Part shown: positions 33,402 to 44,380 of the stretch, in pieces
Position numbering within the stretch: the stretch's first letter is position 1
Layout: each line of letters starts with the position of its first letter
Source: Xylogone sp. PMI_703
Lineage: Eukaryota > Ascomycota > Leotiomycetes
DNA length: 64,000 nucleotides
Direction of reading: 5' to 3'
Assembly (NCBI GenBank): GCA_021399445.1
Contig: JAJTUQ010000008.1
Span: 496,001-560,000, forward strand
Notes under the pieces: generated by a model
What the model saw: the letters and a program-made list of their open reading frames with translations, nothing else
Database searches by the model: none
Told to the model about the DNA's origin: nothing
Position numbers and translations under genes: made by a program

Positions 33402-33965
33402 ATGAGGCAATGGTTTCAGATCCTCAAAAACCTGCGTTACTGGTTGCAATCTTTATGGGCATGCTGTGAAATCCTTTTAACAGTTGTTTCGTCTATAATC
33501 ACCAGTGCTTACGTGTTCATCTATAACAAGAGAGTAAGAAATCTGTGAGGGAAAATTCCACGATAATGCTAACGTTAATTATCTAATTAGAGCAGTGACA
33601 GTGACAGAGAGAGCCTTATATCCCAGCCGATAATATCTCTCTTTCGAACCCTGAAATTCTCTGTAGACCATTCGCCGATCTTGGTGCTGGCTTCCTTTTT
33701 AGTCTGTGGTCTGTCCGTATCGTCGTTTACATATCGTCACCCTGAGAGAAGAGGCATATTTGTTCTTGTGGTCGTTGCTGCCTGTTGCGTCGCGTTTTAC
33801 CTGAACATCAGCGCGAGACTAATACTCGCAGTAGTCATTCCGTGGGCAGTCTCGATTACAATGGTCTGCAGTATACTTTATCATTGGGTGCTTCATCACT
33901 GGAGACTTCGGTGGTGCGGTTGGAAATTCGAAGAACTAAAGGGAGTTGGTGAAGTTAGCATTTAG
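33402..33965 (+). CDS. Small multi-spanning membrane protein, two exons
   Basis: Exon 1 33402-33533 (MRQWFQILKNLRYWLQ, 44 codons) and exon 2 33591-33965 join across a 57-nt intron with donor GTAAGA, a GCTAAC branch site at about 33568-33573 and acceptor AATTAG, giving 168 aa in frame. Hydrophobic segments lie in the first 40 residues (ILLTVVSSIITSAYVFI) and three more in exon 2 (LVLASFLVCGLSV; FVLVVVAACCVAFYL; LILAVVIPWAVSITMVC). The end is Trp- and Lys/Glu-rich and cytosolic-looking. The family is unknown to me. Good splice signals and a consistent topology argue for a real gene. Confidence 0.55.
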
Positions 33966-33969
33966 TAAC

Positions 33970-34850
33970 TGTCGTATGAAGTGACTAACTTACATAATGT
34001 ATGCTGTTACCTCCTAAGAACACATTGCGATTTGAAGAGATTTATTAGGGTAACTTAATTGGTTTAATTATAAATATATGCTATGTAATCCAAATACCGA
34101 CTGATTTACTGTACTGTACAAAAGAGCACCGCTCCATAATTACTCTATAACTCAACCAATCAAACGACGTATCCACATTTGGCTTCTGTTTATTTACCTA
34201 ATTAATAATCCGATTTTGGCTGATTTACCAACTTTGGCTCATGCATTCATTTTTAGCCCTAGGCCCCACCAAACACCACCCGGCTTGTCCCGAAACAAGA
34301 GAGGTCACAGTGGGCCGTCACATATTGTGATACACCGTCTGAATCTGCAGGGACGAAAGCTAAGAAGTAGACGGAGGTACAAGGCTCAAGATACGGATAT
34401 ACGCCCATGGCTAACACTCCTGTGTCCAACACTCCTTTTAATGACGCCCACCAAATTGCTTGGAGTGTACGATTGAAAGACTTGTACCATACGAGTGTTA
34501 GTACGAGTCTCGAGATAGTTTCAATGTTCAAATGTAGCTAGCTATCAGAATACTAACAGATCTGGTAATGTGATGATTTGCAGCCTACGCATACGGGAAT
34601 CCCCAATCGGCAGGCAATCACTGGTTCTATGGACATAACAATGACAATATGCCATCTCCTGTTTCTATTGCAACTCTACTGGATCCTACATCGTATTGCC
34701 GCTACAAAACCCACATTCTCTCACAAACCGTTCTCCTAGGACTCTAGAGGGTCTTTGGAAATTATTGGAAGCCTGGTGACTTCCCAATGGGTCCCCTTCA
34801 GTATTAAACTCATCAAATAACCCCACATTGCTAATACTGATGAATCAGAC
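33970..34850. other. Interval without a supported gene
   Basis: Short overlapping frames on both strands around 34216-34530 look like chance. Nothing else is recognised. Confidence 0.45.
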
Positions 34851-34853
34851 ACA

Positions 34854-35615
34854 TTAATCGTTAAAGTACCAGGCTGCTTTTGCGCGACCAACAAGAAGGT
34901 CATCGAGATCGATGAAGGCAGCCATAGAGAGGTCAATTGAGAATCCTTTACACGCTGTACATTTGTCTCTAACTGTGGCCTTGGTCGACTTATTGGTATC
35001 CAAGCAAGTAATCGTTATCTCTTTACCGCAATATGAATTATTGTTCGAGTCTGAGCCCATAAAATCTTCTGCAAGAGCAACTATTTTCTCTGTGCTCCCG
35101 TCATTCACAGAGCCGCACGCGCCCAATCCAGCGATATAGTAAGTCATATCACCCATACAAGGATATCTAGACGAACAAACGACGGCTGAAGGTTCGGGTT
35201 TTGAACTCGACAAGGCTAAATTCGAGGATTGCGAAGATAACTGTTGGTATGGTTTCACGCCAGTCGACAAATCAGCAGGAGTAGATAATCTTGGGCCAGA
35301 GCCCGTAGTTTTGGACACCGGGATAAGTGCTGAGCTATAAGTTAGGCATGGAATTTGGGGAGCACTTGTTGTAGCAGGCTCAGAAGGATTGCAAGGAACG
35401 GAATATGGGGATGGTGGAGATTCGGAGTGGTAAGCGGAGCTAAGGGACAAAGATTTAAGTAGTTTTTGAGGACGGACCGTTTCTGTGATACAGAAGGTCT
35501 TGGTCACATAGCTCGTATGAGTGATCCAAATAATTTCTTGCCGCTTGTGATACTGATGAGGGTGCGCGGTGCTGGAGGATAGGAGACCCAAGAAAATAAG
35601 ACAGCTGAGCCTCAT
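34854..35615 (-). CDS. Secreted protein with C-terminal double-psi beta-barrel (RlpA/Asp f 7-like)
   Basis: A 253-aa single-exon protein. Residues 1-17 form a signal peptide ending at about STAHP, followed by a possible KRQ dibasic site. The middle (about 60-145) is a Ser/Thr/Pro-rich linker. From about 150 the DMTYYIAGLGACG block starts a double-psi beta-barrel like those of Asp f 7-type allergens and riboflavin-aldehyde-forming-enzyme-like proteins; the later DKCTACKGFSIDLS and FIDLDDL motifs belong to it. Cys residues pair plausibly. Such proteins are cell-wall or apoplast associated; no enzyme activity can be claimed. Parts of its signal-peptide region are echoed in the relic at about 44950-45040. 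Confidence 0.8.
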   Translation of the reverse strand: MRLSCLIFLGLLSSSTAHPHQYHKRQEIIWITHTSYVTKTFCITETVRPQKLLKSLSLSSAYHSESPPSPYSVPCNPSEPATTSAPQIPCLTYSSALIPVSKTTGSGPRLSTPADLSTGVKPYQQLSSQSSNLALSSSKPEPSAVVCSSRYPCMGDMTYYIAGLGACGSVNDGSTEKIVALAEDFMGSDSNNNSYCGKEITITCLDTNKSTKATVRDKCTACKGFSIDLSMAAFIDLDDLLVGRAKAAWYFND

Positions 35616-36220
35616 AGTGAAGAGTCGTAGACAATAGAATAAAATTATATTTTAAGTGTTGGCGACTTCGTTCCTTTCTCAAGCTGACACTATATACTGC
35701 CTTAGAAAAGAAGGGACTGAGGAGTAGTATAAAAATAAACGCAGAGTATTGCTGATATTGACGTAGTCGAGCTTGATCGTGACGGTATTATTCATGAGTA
35801 CAATAATGAAACGTCTCACATTTGGTAAGTATTACTGGTTTGTGTGGTACATCAAAATTGGCTCACTTAAAGCGACTACTGTCTTTTCCTCATAGGATGA
35901 GACACGAACAGAACCGAAAAGAAAAATTTACCTTAGATTCGACACATATCTTAACTTCTATTTTGAGGCTATTTCTTACCTAATCAAATAAGAGCAACTA
36001 AACTACTCTAAGAGCAAGTACAGCAATCTAGCTGCTGGAATGTTAGGAGAGTAGAGTAAGAGAGCACAAGTTTCGTGTGCTCTCGCTCAAATATTTCTAT
36101 GGAATTGGCAATTGTGAGAAAGATCAATCAAGAGTGGTTCTTAGCTGCCACTTTATGCTTCTCAGTCAAATTTGACAATTACTTGCGAATAACCTAGTCG
36201 TTTATTACGTTCAACCAAAA
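35616..36220. promoter_or_regulatory. Promoter of the DPBB gene and convergent spacer
   Basis: The left part should hold the promoter of the minus-strand DPBB gene (a TATATA box at about 35690 on the minus strand). A hairpin-forming pair, gagagcac...gtgctctc, lies at about 36060-36085. No coding frame. Confidence 0.4.
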
Positions 36221-36222
36221 AC

Positions 36223-36714
36223 CTATTTACTATTTAGTTGCCTAGATAAAATCGTCCATACTTTATTTTGGCCAGTATAAAAAAGCTTAATATGTTGTTC
36301 AACAATAATATCGAATACCTCTGAATCTTGACCAATGAGTCCTCGCAAGGATTCGTATTCTTTTATACTTTTCCACAAATCAGTTCGTAGAGTGATTCGA
36401 TCGTGATCTAATTTCGAGCATACTTGATCAAGCTTCAAGCAGATTTGATCAAATTTAGAGATTTGGTCAATCCCCCGTGCATGAAGTCTTGAAACAAGGT
36501 GTTGAGGAGAAATATTTGAGCGTGACTGATGCCGTGGTGGATGTTGAACCTCATGAGGGAGAAGTGCCTCAGCAAATACGGTCTGCTGTTGTTGCCGATT
36601 CGGGTGATGCGTCTCAAGTTGGCTAGCTGGAGCTGGAGCTGGAGCTCCAAAATCCTTCAGAGCTTGTAAGATAGCAGCGGTGAGTTGTGGATTTGCCTGG
36701 TTCTCTGCAGACAT
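36223..36714 (-). CDS. Hypothetical protein, 163 aa, Gln-rich with helical C-terminus
   Basis: A complete frame from ATG. Residues 1-75 are low complexity: a repeated Ala-Pro stretch around 24-31 and a Gln-run near 41-45. Residues 85-160 look helical, with a heptad-like repeat of FDQICLKLDQVCSKLD suggesting a short coiled coil. No known domain recognised; there is no signal peptide. Coding bias is plausible but there is no homology support. Confidence 0.45.
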   Translation of the reverse strand: MSAENQANPQLTAAILQALKDFGAPAPAPASQLETHHPNRQQQQTVFAEALLPHEVQHPPRHQSRSNISPQHLVSRLHARGIDQISKFDQICLKLDQVCSKLDHDRITLRTDLWKSIKEYESLRGLIGQDSEVFDIIVEQHIKLFYTGQNKVWTILSRQLNSK

Positions 36715-37282
36715 AGTGAATTCGAAGCTTTGTGTTCTTCTATTGTGGGAGATCGTGCATAAATTTTATCCAAGCTTACACTACTATGGAAGAGAGAAAT
36801 CTCCTCTTCCCTGCCCAGGTATCTAGGTGTCTCGATTGTAGACTCTTATCCCACCTACTTTCAGATTCAGTTATAGAACATATAAATCTTTTTACCATAT
36901 CCTATTGCTGGTCTAACGCTAGAAGTTAGTATTATATTAGTTAATTCAGGAGAGAACGCGATATTCTTTTCGCATTCCTAGTTGGCACTTACAAGATTGG
37001 CATGTTACGTTTCTGACACTGTCTGAACTTAGCGAGGATATAAAGGCTCACATAACTAGTCAATGGCCATGGAGATGAGGGGGGAGTAACGATGGTGTGC
37101 TGATGTAAGTGATATGCAAATTGGCAACAGGAAATGGCAGCAGGAAATGCTCAATACGGATGTAGGGGAAAGATGTGGCAAAAAACGGTTTCATTTAGTG
37201 TCACCCCATCCTTCACGGAACAGCGCTAGGAAACGGCCCAAGGAAAGTCTCCACATTGACCACTGAATAGTTTGTAACATAA
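36715..37282. promoter_or_regulatory. Divergent spacer between the 163-aa orphan and the MADS-like gene
   Basis: No gene supported. Both flanking genes point outward, so their promoters are expected here. Confidence 0.35.
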
Positions 37283-38131
37283 ATGGCTTTCATGGCGCAT
37301 GAACTGGCTCATGCAAAAATGGCTCGAAAACCTATACGGAGAAATCAAAGAGGCGGAGATGCTCTCAAAGAATCAGACCGAAGACGACGACAAATATTTC
37401 GAAAACGCGGGCCTAATGTTATTAAGAAGGTGGTGGAGTTGATAATATTGACTGGTTGTCGTGCCGCGGTTGTTATTGAGGATTTGAATGGCAATTGCCA
37501 CAGCGCGAGATCATCTGGCGATTCCGCATGGTCTTCATATATTGATAAGATAATTGTAAGGACACCTTTCTTACATCCTCTGGTAATGCATTAACCATTT
37601 TTAAAGGAGCGATATCCCTTGGGAAAGCATCAGCGTATCCCAATTTCATTTAGTCCATCGAACAATGATCCAACACTGAGCGACAACGATCAAAATGGTG
37701 GGGGATCTGAATGTCAAACTACCTCTGACTGCTACCCAGACTCAACCATTCAGCTCATAGATTCACCCATAGCTAGCTTCCTCGAAAATTGCACAGCTAA
37801 ACAGCCAGAGAACTTCAGCCAAAACAACCCACAGATGGATGTGGACTCTTCAAACGGTGAAGAGTTCGAATTGAGAGAGGCAAACAACAGAAGGAAATTG
37901 CGGGACATCAAAGGACCTATCTCTCTGCATCCGTTAGCAAAATCCGATATTGGAAAGACTACAGCGGAGGAGGGCGATGAGAGCACTTGGAAGAGACCCT
38001 CCGGGATGGGGGAGAAAGTTCTGCATAACTCATCGGATGCAGCACCCGATCGTGACGAGCATGAGCAGGCCCTCAACATATCTTCCATGATGCGCTTTTT
38101 GGATGACTGTAGTGCCATCTTTCAGAGGTAG
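37283..38131 (+). CDS. MADS-box-like (SRF-type) putative transcription factor
   Basis: Exon 1 37283-37555 and exon 2 37607-38131 join in frame over a 51-nt intron (donor GTAAGG, acceptor TTAAAG) to 265 aa. Residues of about 30-75, with the pattern DRRRRQIFRKRGPNVIKKVV followed by ELIILTGCRAAVVIEDLNG, resemble the SRF-type MADS domain (basic stretch, F-x-KR, I-KK, EL-x-L-x-TG, then a hydrophobic beta strand). Conservation is partial, so DNA binding is inferred. The C-terminal region is acidic, Ser/Asn-rich and low complexity, as in activation domains. It would be an accessory, non-orthologous MADS-like gene; the alternative is a diverged basic nuclear protein. Confidence 0.5.
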
Positions 38132-38465
38132 AGGTTGTATCCTGGCCCTGCCTCTAGAGAAGGGTGGTTTAGTTTGTATCACATGTTAACTTCATCCAGT
38201 CTCTTACTCGTACAAATGAAACAGTTTCTCTAGTCGTGGTTGTATGATCGCAGAACCTGCCGACGCATGGTAAATTTACTGAAGACAACTCTGTACACTG
38301 CAGTTGGGCTCCTCGCGGCCCGACTGGGTCACTGTGAAGTGAGACGCTTAATTCGCTGTGTACGATACCGCACTTCTCTGGGGTGGGTGCTTAGCCGGAT
38401 CATTCTCGGGTCGAATCATGGACTACACAGCATTTCCAGTTCATCAAGGTTCGATTCATATTTCA
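38132..38465. other. Short intergenic interval
   Basis: No gene supported; ends at the left edge of the segmental duplication. Confidence 0.4.
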
Positions 38466-41090
38466 CCCAAAAGAATGTTTTACCGTTCAGTGGCGGAGGC
38501 GGCAGAGGCGGCGCAGGCGGCGCAGAGCTCATTCACCTACCTACAAGTGTCAGAAAATGGACACCACTCAGATCTGTGACAAAGGCCAAAACCCCTGCAA
38601 GGGTGGTTGAAAATACGATCGAAACATAATTCTCAGAGAAGGTGTGGTGGGCTTCCAGTCATTATCGCGAATTTTATTTAAATCGAGGACGCCCCTTGTG
38701 AGAAGACACGCGATCATGCAACACCAAACTCATCCCACACAGTCAAACTCTACAAACTTTTCCATGTCAGATTCTGGTGGTTCGGTGGCTACCCCGCCTT
38801 CATCACCTAATGTCATTGGTGGTGATGAGCGCGAAACCCAAAATGGCGGGTATAATCGCAATCAAGCTGAGTTGTTCTCCAAAATCGGATCCAAAGCAGA
38901 AGCAATAATGAATTTAGCAACATCGGGCTTAGAACAGATATTTAATAGCCAAACCAAAAAGCCCAACAGCAGTGGTCAAAATGACGGGCTGTTATATAAG
39001 AAGCTTGAAGAACGTTGCAATGAGCTCGAGGAATCTTGCTGGACCCAGAAGCTAGAGATAGAGCATCTCAAACAAATTGTCTACGGGTGGACAAGCAGAG
39101 AGACAGACCAGATACCGAAATACGCACGCAGCGCGACACATCTCATACAGAATGGAGCTCCATTACCCGATGACGAGTTCAATCTTGGATCAGCGGAAGA
39201 TTCATCACCAGATTCATCACCACGCTCTAAAAGTCATGGCATCTACTCGTACGAGACATACAGTGCAAATCGTATACAACCACTGGAGTCGGCGGTTCGG
39301 AATACAGTTGTTGGTTATGGTGACTGTTGCGGACCTGGGACCCACTACGGTGAGATTTTAGAGGGGCAGGATGGTATCACGAACAAGAGGCCTCGGACAT
39401 GTTAGATAAGAGCGGTGCGAGTACGTTCAAAGGGTCGATGGTCTATCTTAGGCAGATGAGATGGATTTTTAGCAGTACTTTCTTCATCTATACATGAATG
39501 GAATCGATAAAAATTTACCGTGATCAAGCCTGTTAGCTTTTGCCGTAGAGTCGCACATTTTGGCACCAAATGTTATCCCATGCCCCACCAAGTTACATCC
39601 CTGTTATGTGCCTTTGTGCGATCTTTTGCATAGAACGGCTTTGATTGACCAAGCAGAATGGTTGCATTAACAAGTACTAACAGTCATGCGGACGAAATCT
39701 GTTGGTGGCGTAGGATGAGGGGGGTGAGGAACAAAGACGGGTGAGGTGAAGCGATTTCTTGAATCTATGGACAGCCGTATCCCCTCGCTGCGTCGTCAAT
39801 TTCTTGATTCAATATTTTCGGATCAAGAAACCGCAAACAGCATGGGTCCATTTTCGAGGCACATCATTAAGGCTTTGCAGCTCAAGGGCACGGTTCTGGC
39901 CGCAGTCGCAAGCAATCCGAGATCCATTCCTGGCCTGGCAATAACCAACACAGTTGCCACATCGCAATCCTAGGACGACGTCCGGCCGAGGGCACCACAC
40001 CTCTTTGCTGCACGTCGTGTATCGAGCCAACAGTCAGGCTGCAACCAGTCTTTTTGATCGATGGAAACGAGGGAGCGGCCCTCTAATGCAACCAGGCCGC
40101 TCCTGCGCTCAACTCAAGTTCATCCCGAGTCCTATCCGGCGCAGATAGGGGACAAAGAACGCGTCTCCGGGGAATCATCATGAAATCCGGGGTAAAGTCC
40201 ATCGAGCATTTCACCGTGCCTCGCTCTCCCTTGAGACAGATCTCTGCTATAAAACACACGACCAATAGATCAATCCGCAAGCATCCTGAAACTCATATAT
40301 CAACGCGAAAAGCCTAGATACATAATTTCTCACTTTCTGACAGACGCGGACTCAGTTGCACAATTCTCACACTTTTGAGTTCATAGTGGGAGCGCACTTT
40401 ACCAAACGAACGGCAAATCAATGGATCTAGGATTTCTCTCTTAACATCCAACAATTATTGTCTTGTCCCTTGCATAGATTAAGGCAGGAACATGCTAACG
40501 TTGCTGCAGGACACGGTCAACCACCGATCACCCCTCGCCCTATGAGCTGCAGTTACGCGAGACGCGACGGCGCGCAGGAATCTAGTGCAAGTAAACGCAA
40601 GCTATAATTGTCGACCATACACAGATGCAGGCTAAGCGCTGCTTGACTTCTTAGACGCGCGTGGTGATACTGATGACCCCACAAACGACCTGTCGTCAGC
40701 CTTACCGGTGAGGCAAAGAGCCGTTTTAGCTTCGGAACAAGGTTTGGCGTGCCAATGCACAGCCCACCAATCGCTTTTACCAGTTGGATCCTCAAAGTGT
40801 TGGAAAATTCGCAAATTCTGCGCAACGGCTCTCTGTTAGAACTAAAAGAAAAATGTTGGAAGATGCTACGGGATTTTAGGGGTGCGGCGACAATAGAGAG
40901 CTCAAATAAATATGCATATAAGCAATGAAAGAGATTTGATTTGAAACAAATAGTTTTTACCCTACCTTTAGTATCTCTTTTGATATGGATCCATTAAATC
41001 TACTTTATCTCACATATCTGGCTAAATTTTCTGGCCAAATAAGCATTATCATCATCTCACTGAATGATCCATCTTCGCCAACAATAAAAT
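38466..41090 (+). repeat. Segmental duplication, copy 2 (fuller; partner 25468-27680)
   Basis: Begins aaaagaatgttttaccgtt followed by a GGCGGC-rich short repeat and ends near cgccaacaataaaata. It contains the intact coiled-coil orphan and about 1.7 kb of shared non-coding sequence. The block at about 40472-40675 is the reverse complement of 27135-27340 in the other copy. Confidence 0.85.
38716..39405 (+). CDS. Coiled-coil orphan protein with C-terminal nuclear-localisation-like motif
   Basis: The first ATG in the open frame (38716, MQHQTHPTQSNSTNFSMSD) gives 229 aa. The N-terminal 50 residues are Ser/Thr/Pro-rich. A coiled coil spans about residues 95-130 (KKLEERCNELEESCWTQKLE). A Ser/Asp/Pro-rich stretch follows, and the product ends in TNKRPRTC, a basic motif resembling a nuclear-localisation signal. 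No domain is recognised. The upstream duplicate at 25710-26040 has lost the coiled-coil part, so only this copy can be functional. Confidence 0.5.
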   Translation: MQHQTHPTQSNSTNFSMSDSGGSVATPPSSPNVIGGDERETQNGGYNRNQAELFSKIGSKAEAIMNLATSGLEQIFNSQTKKPNSSGQNDGLLYKKLEERCNELEESCWTQKLEIEHLKQIVYGWTSRETDQIPKYARSATHLIQNGAPLPDDEFNLGSAEDSSPDSSPRSKSHGIYSYETYSANRIQPLESAVRNTVVGYGDCCGPGTHYGEILEGQDGITNKRPRTC

Positions 41091-41227
41091 ACATCGCTGT
41101 GATTACATCTATCCTATCGGGTGGGCCACTCTTCCACATCATTATTCACTTGCTTTGCAAAACGTCATTGAATCAGGTCTGTTTTATTGGATATATTGTT
41201 ATCATCTGGTACATACCTTTCTCTTAG
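40985..41227 (+). CDS. Short hydrophobic ORF (low support)
   Basis: Eighty codons from ATG with two or three hydrophobic stretches (IIIISLND; YIAVITSILSGGPLFHIII). It straddles the right end of the duplication. No family recognised; could be chance in AT-rich sequence. Confidence 0.2.
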   Translation: MDPLNLLYLTYLAKFSGQISIIIISLNDPSSPTIKYIAVITSILSGGPLFHIIIHLLCKTSLNQVCFIGYIVIIWYIPFS

Positions 41228-41361
41228 AAGTATCCCAACCGCAACTAAGGCGTCATAGCATTGCTCCCGATATTCTATGATTCACCGCTGTTCATACACA
41301 CAGTCTCAAAGCATACATTATTGTAACATTATTCGATATTGCATCCGCATGCGTGTTTCTT

Positions 41362-41874
41362 ATGAGCAGACGGCTTCGCTCTGCCAACAAGTCTGATGTT
41401 GAGATAGGTGAGCAGCGTAGGCCAGACATCGAAGGAGGAAACGGCGGTCGGCATTCTCGGGACTCAAATGAACGAGGCTATCGGAGGATCTCTCCTCCCC
41501 GAACGATGTCGCGGGCGGAAAACAATGAGCCTATTACGACGAACAACAGACCACCTATTATTCATTCTCCACCTTATGACATCCCACAGAGGTATCGAGA
41601 AGTCGACGTCCTTGAAGACGGGGTGAGCGGCGCGTTTCGTAGAGGCCCAGCTCGTGTTGTCCAAACATTTCCTTTCCAGGATATTTACGCTACAGATGAT
41701 GATAATGAGTCTCAAGCTGAGAATACAGATCCAGTGCCACCGACGGAGCTACATCCTGCGCTCCGCGAGCCGCAAGCATCTCCATCTAATTTTGCCACAT
41801 CTGGAAGGGTCTCGGTTCCACAAGCGCTTCCGGAAATCGATCCCTCTACGGTAACCAGATATTTGAATCAATAA
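41362..41874 (+). CDS. Hypothetical protein, 170 aa, disordered
   Basis: From ATG 41362 (MSRRLRSANKSDVEIGEQ). Highly charged and Pro/Arg-rich throughout, predicted disordered; no membrane segment or signal peptide. The C-terminal 40 residues recur in the relic at 19405-19560, so the gene family has at least two copies here. The 3' flank carries G-rich sequence in both copies. Function unknown. Confidence 0.45.
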   Translation: MSRRLRSANKSDVEIGEQRRPDIEGGNGGRHSRDSNERGYRRISPPRTMSRAENNEPITTNNRPPIIHSPPYDIPQRYREVDVLEDGVSGAFRRGPARVVQTFPFQDIYATDDDNESQAENTDPVPPTELHPALREPQASPSNFATSGRVSVPQALPEIDPSTVTRYLNQ

Positions 41875-41875
41875 T

Positions 41876-42767
41876 CAGTGAGCACACATGTTCTATGCCT
41901 TGAGCTCTCTCCTAAAGTTTGTTGTGTACTTTGCTCTCTATCTTCTGTCTTCAGCTTTTTTAGGAGGAGGGGTGTGGAGGGCTTTTGTAATCTGCTTTGC
42001 TGTGGGTATCACTATGCCTTCGTTCTTTAAAATTTATTTGTTCTTAACTTAAACTACTTATTGCAAGTAGCATGATCTTCTGTTTCTTCTCTCCGGAGTT
42101 GATAATATTGCCATTGCTTTTTACCTATACAGTAACATAAACTTTTCAAACTGAGAATAATCCGTAAATCTTCAAATATGTTGTAGTTTACTGTATGTAT
42201 TGTCTAGAGTAACTATCTTCTCCAGTTATCATTAGGACACTCAGAATTACGTGATGCTCCACAGCATTGGTAAAACTACGTAACTAACTTAAAACTACTA
42301 CCATGTAGCTTGAGGGGTGGTTGGGAAAATAACTCAGCCAAGCTTCTAAGAATCACGGTAGAAGTTATTTGTAACAGGAAATCGTGTTACTTCTAAGTAG
42401 TGCGTGATGCGAATCTGATTTAGCTAACTAGTAGATGCAAATGACACCGTGCGATACAGTAACCGATTCCTCTATGGAGGCTGATTATTTTGCGGAATAG
42501 ATTTAATTACATTTAGCTAATTCCAGTGCAGCCGTTCTGAACAAAGCTCTACTTACGGAAGTGCTATAATATTCCAGCCCATTCTATTGCATTATAGGAT
42601 GATGCCCCACAATCTCATATTGAATAGATTCCGTGTGACTGGATAATACTGTGACTAATTCTTAAATAATTTTGAGCAAGAAAAAATAAGTGCAAGCATC
42701 TATGACCATAGTTTAGATCACAACACACACACCTTATACACTTATTGATGTAATATGGTACCGTACT
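41876..42767. other. Interval without a supported gene
   Basis: AT-rich, with no frame of interest. It lies between the disordered orphan and the 3' end of a minus-strand membrane-protein gene. Confidence 0.45.
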
Positions 42768-43559
42768 TTATGAATGAACGTAAGCCGGATTCATATTCAC
42801 ATGTTCCTTCCAGTCCGGCTTGATTCGACCCACATACAGTTTATATAGCACTAATGTGACGACCAGAACGAAGGCCGATACATATGCAGTAACGAGAGCA
42901 GTGATCGACCAGTGACCGCCCTTGCTGCCATAGACATTAATCACTGTGGTCATCAAACCTGTAGCGGCATTTAGAAGTGCAGGCCTATAAATATTAGAGT
43001 GGGATATTACATCAATGGCACAAACTTACAAGAATATCTGATCAGTCAGCCAAATAAAATTATCACTATTCACCCACCATAGCCAAGCTACTCCGACTAT
43101 TCCGAATCCAAAACATATCCACGCTATTACCAGAATGGGAATATTTTCTACCACATTGGAAACAACCTTTCCAGCTTTTCCAATGCTCTTTAAGGCGTTA
43201 GAATCGTGGAGGGATGTAAAGGTCACCGGAAGCACAATAAAGCCGGCAAGAAGAAGCCAAGTGAAGAGTCGAGCCAGGTGATCAGTGGAAACCATGTGAA
43301 AGTAGACTTTTGGGATTTGGACTTTCATTTTTACCCAATCGTTTACTAATAATGGTTGATGTTTTAGTCGTCCATGCCCCAGATGTTTACCAAGATATTG
43401 CGAGAGGATCGAATCATGACGCCAAAACTTAAAAACTAACGAAAGGTAGTTTTTTTGGCGCTTTTTTTGCTTATTAGGACCAAGTTGTTCAAATGGAAAG
43501 CGCGACAGAGAGGGATTCCCCAGAGTAGTCTTTGGTTCAGTGTCAGCGGTAGTGGACAT
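42768..43559 (-). CDS. Multi-spanning membrane protein of unknown function, two exons
   Basis: Exons 43559-43030 and 42984-42768 join in frame over a 45-nt intron (donor GTAAGT, acceptor TTATAG) to 248 aa. I chose the ATG at 43559 (MSTTADTEPKTTLGNPSL); the frame is open a further 30 codons upstream but that part is not convincing. A soluble basic N-terminus of about 95 residues is followed by four hydrophobic segments, including LFTWLLLAGFIVLPVTF, ILVIAWICFGFGIVGVAWLW and ITALVTAYVSAFVLVVTLVL, and a short Lys/Pro tail. It resembles fungal-specific four-span hypothetical membrane proteins; no activity can be assigned. Confidence 0.65.
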
Positions 43560-44079
43560 ATCCTCTTGGGAATATTGGTGCGGGCTTTGTCCAAGGGAAA
43601 GGATATTTATCATGGATTCTACAATGCTCTGAGAGAAAATCAGATTCATACGGGAGAGGGATGTTTACTTATGGCTGTTGCGAGGGAGGTTGAATTTATG
43701 GCCTGGAACGGTTCATTTTTGGCTACAGTCAAGCAATTCGCTACTGGTCGAAGTAGCGCGCGAATTCGTAAAATGTAGTGGTTGCTCTGTGCGACCAGTC
43801 ATTGTAGACATCTCCGGATTAGGAATATTCTCTTATTCTCAGAGTCTCTTTTTGTCTAAAATTTCGATGAGCTCATAAGGTTTTCCACCATGTAGATAAG
43901 ACTTTGGACTCCTATAAGAACCACAGTATACAGTATTTTATACGAGTACCGTCCATCAAAACTAAGCGATGTATACAAAGGGGGCCAAATCGTGAACCAA
44001 CATTCCGAACACCATACTTGAGCTGACCGAGATGTGCTACGGAAGGAGAAATTGGTCAAATATTTGCTTCAAACTTCTG

Positions 44080-44380
44080 CCTAGTTTGGAAAAGCAAGAC
44101 AAGCAGCCATTGACTGGGTAGCAATCACTTACTTCCAAGGACTGCCAACTACCACCACAATCGATATCGCCACTGTGATCGCTACTCCTTCAATCCACTC
44201 AATAGCGGCCTCGCCCTCTTCGTGCGGTTGCCCAAACGATTGGTAAGTCCTACGGCTAGCGATATGACAGCTGGGATAGTCAACAAAATGCCTATGAGAA
44301 TTGTTTAGTATGGTCATCATTTTAGATTGCCTCAGTATTATTAGGAGAAAACTAAAAAGAGAATAAGGCCTTAACACGTG
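44080..44380 (-). pseudogene. Relic of a P-type Ca2+-ATPase (PMCA-like), TM1-TM2 region
   Basis: On the minus strand the translation ILLTIPAVISLAVGL is followed, after a one-base frameshift, by YQSFGQPHEEGEAAIEWIEG and VAITVAISIVVVVGSPW. This is the first transmembrane hairpin of plasma-membrane/vacuolar Ca2+-ATPases, which read A-VISLALGLY...E-WVEGVAI-VAI. A GTAAGT donor follows. Neither the catalytic DKTGT site nor other domains are found nearby, so only this fragment remains. Confidence 0.65.
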
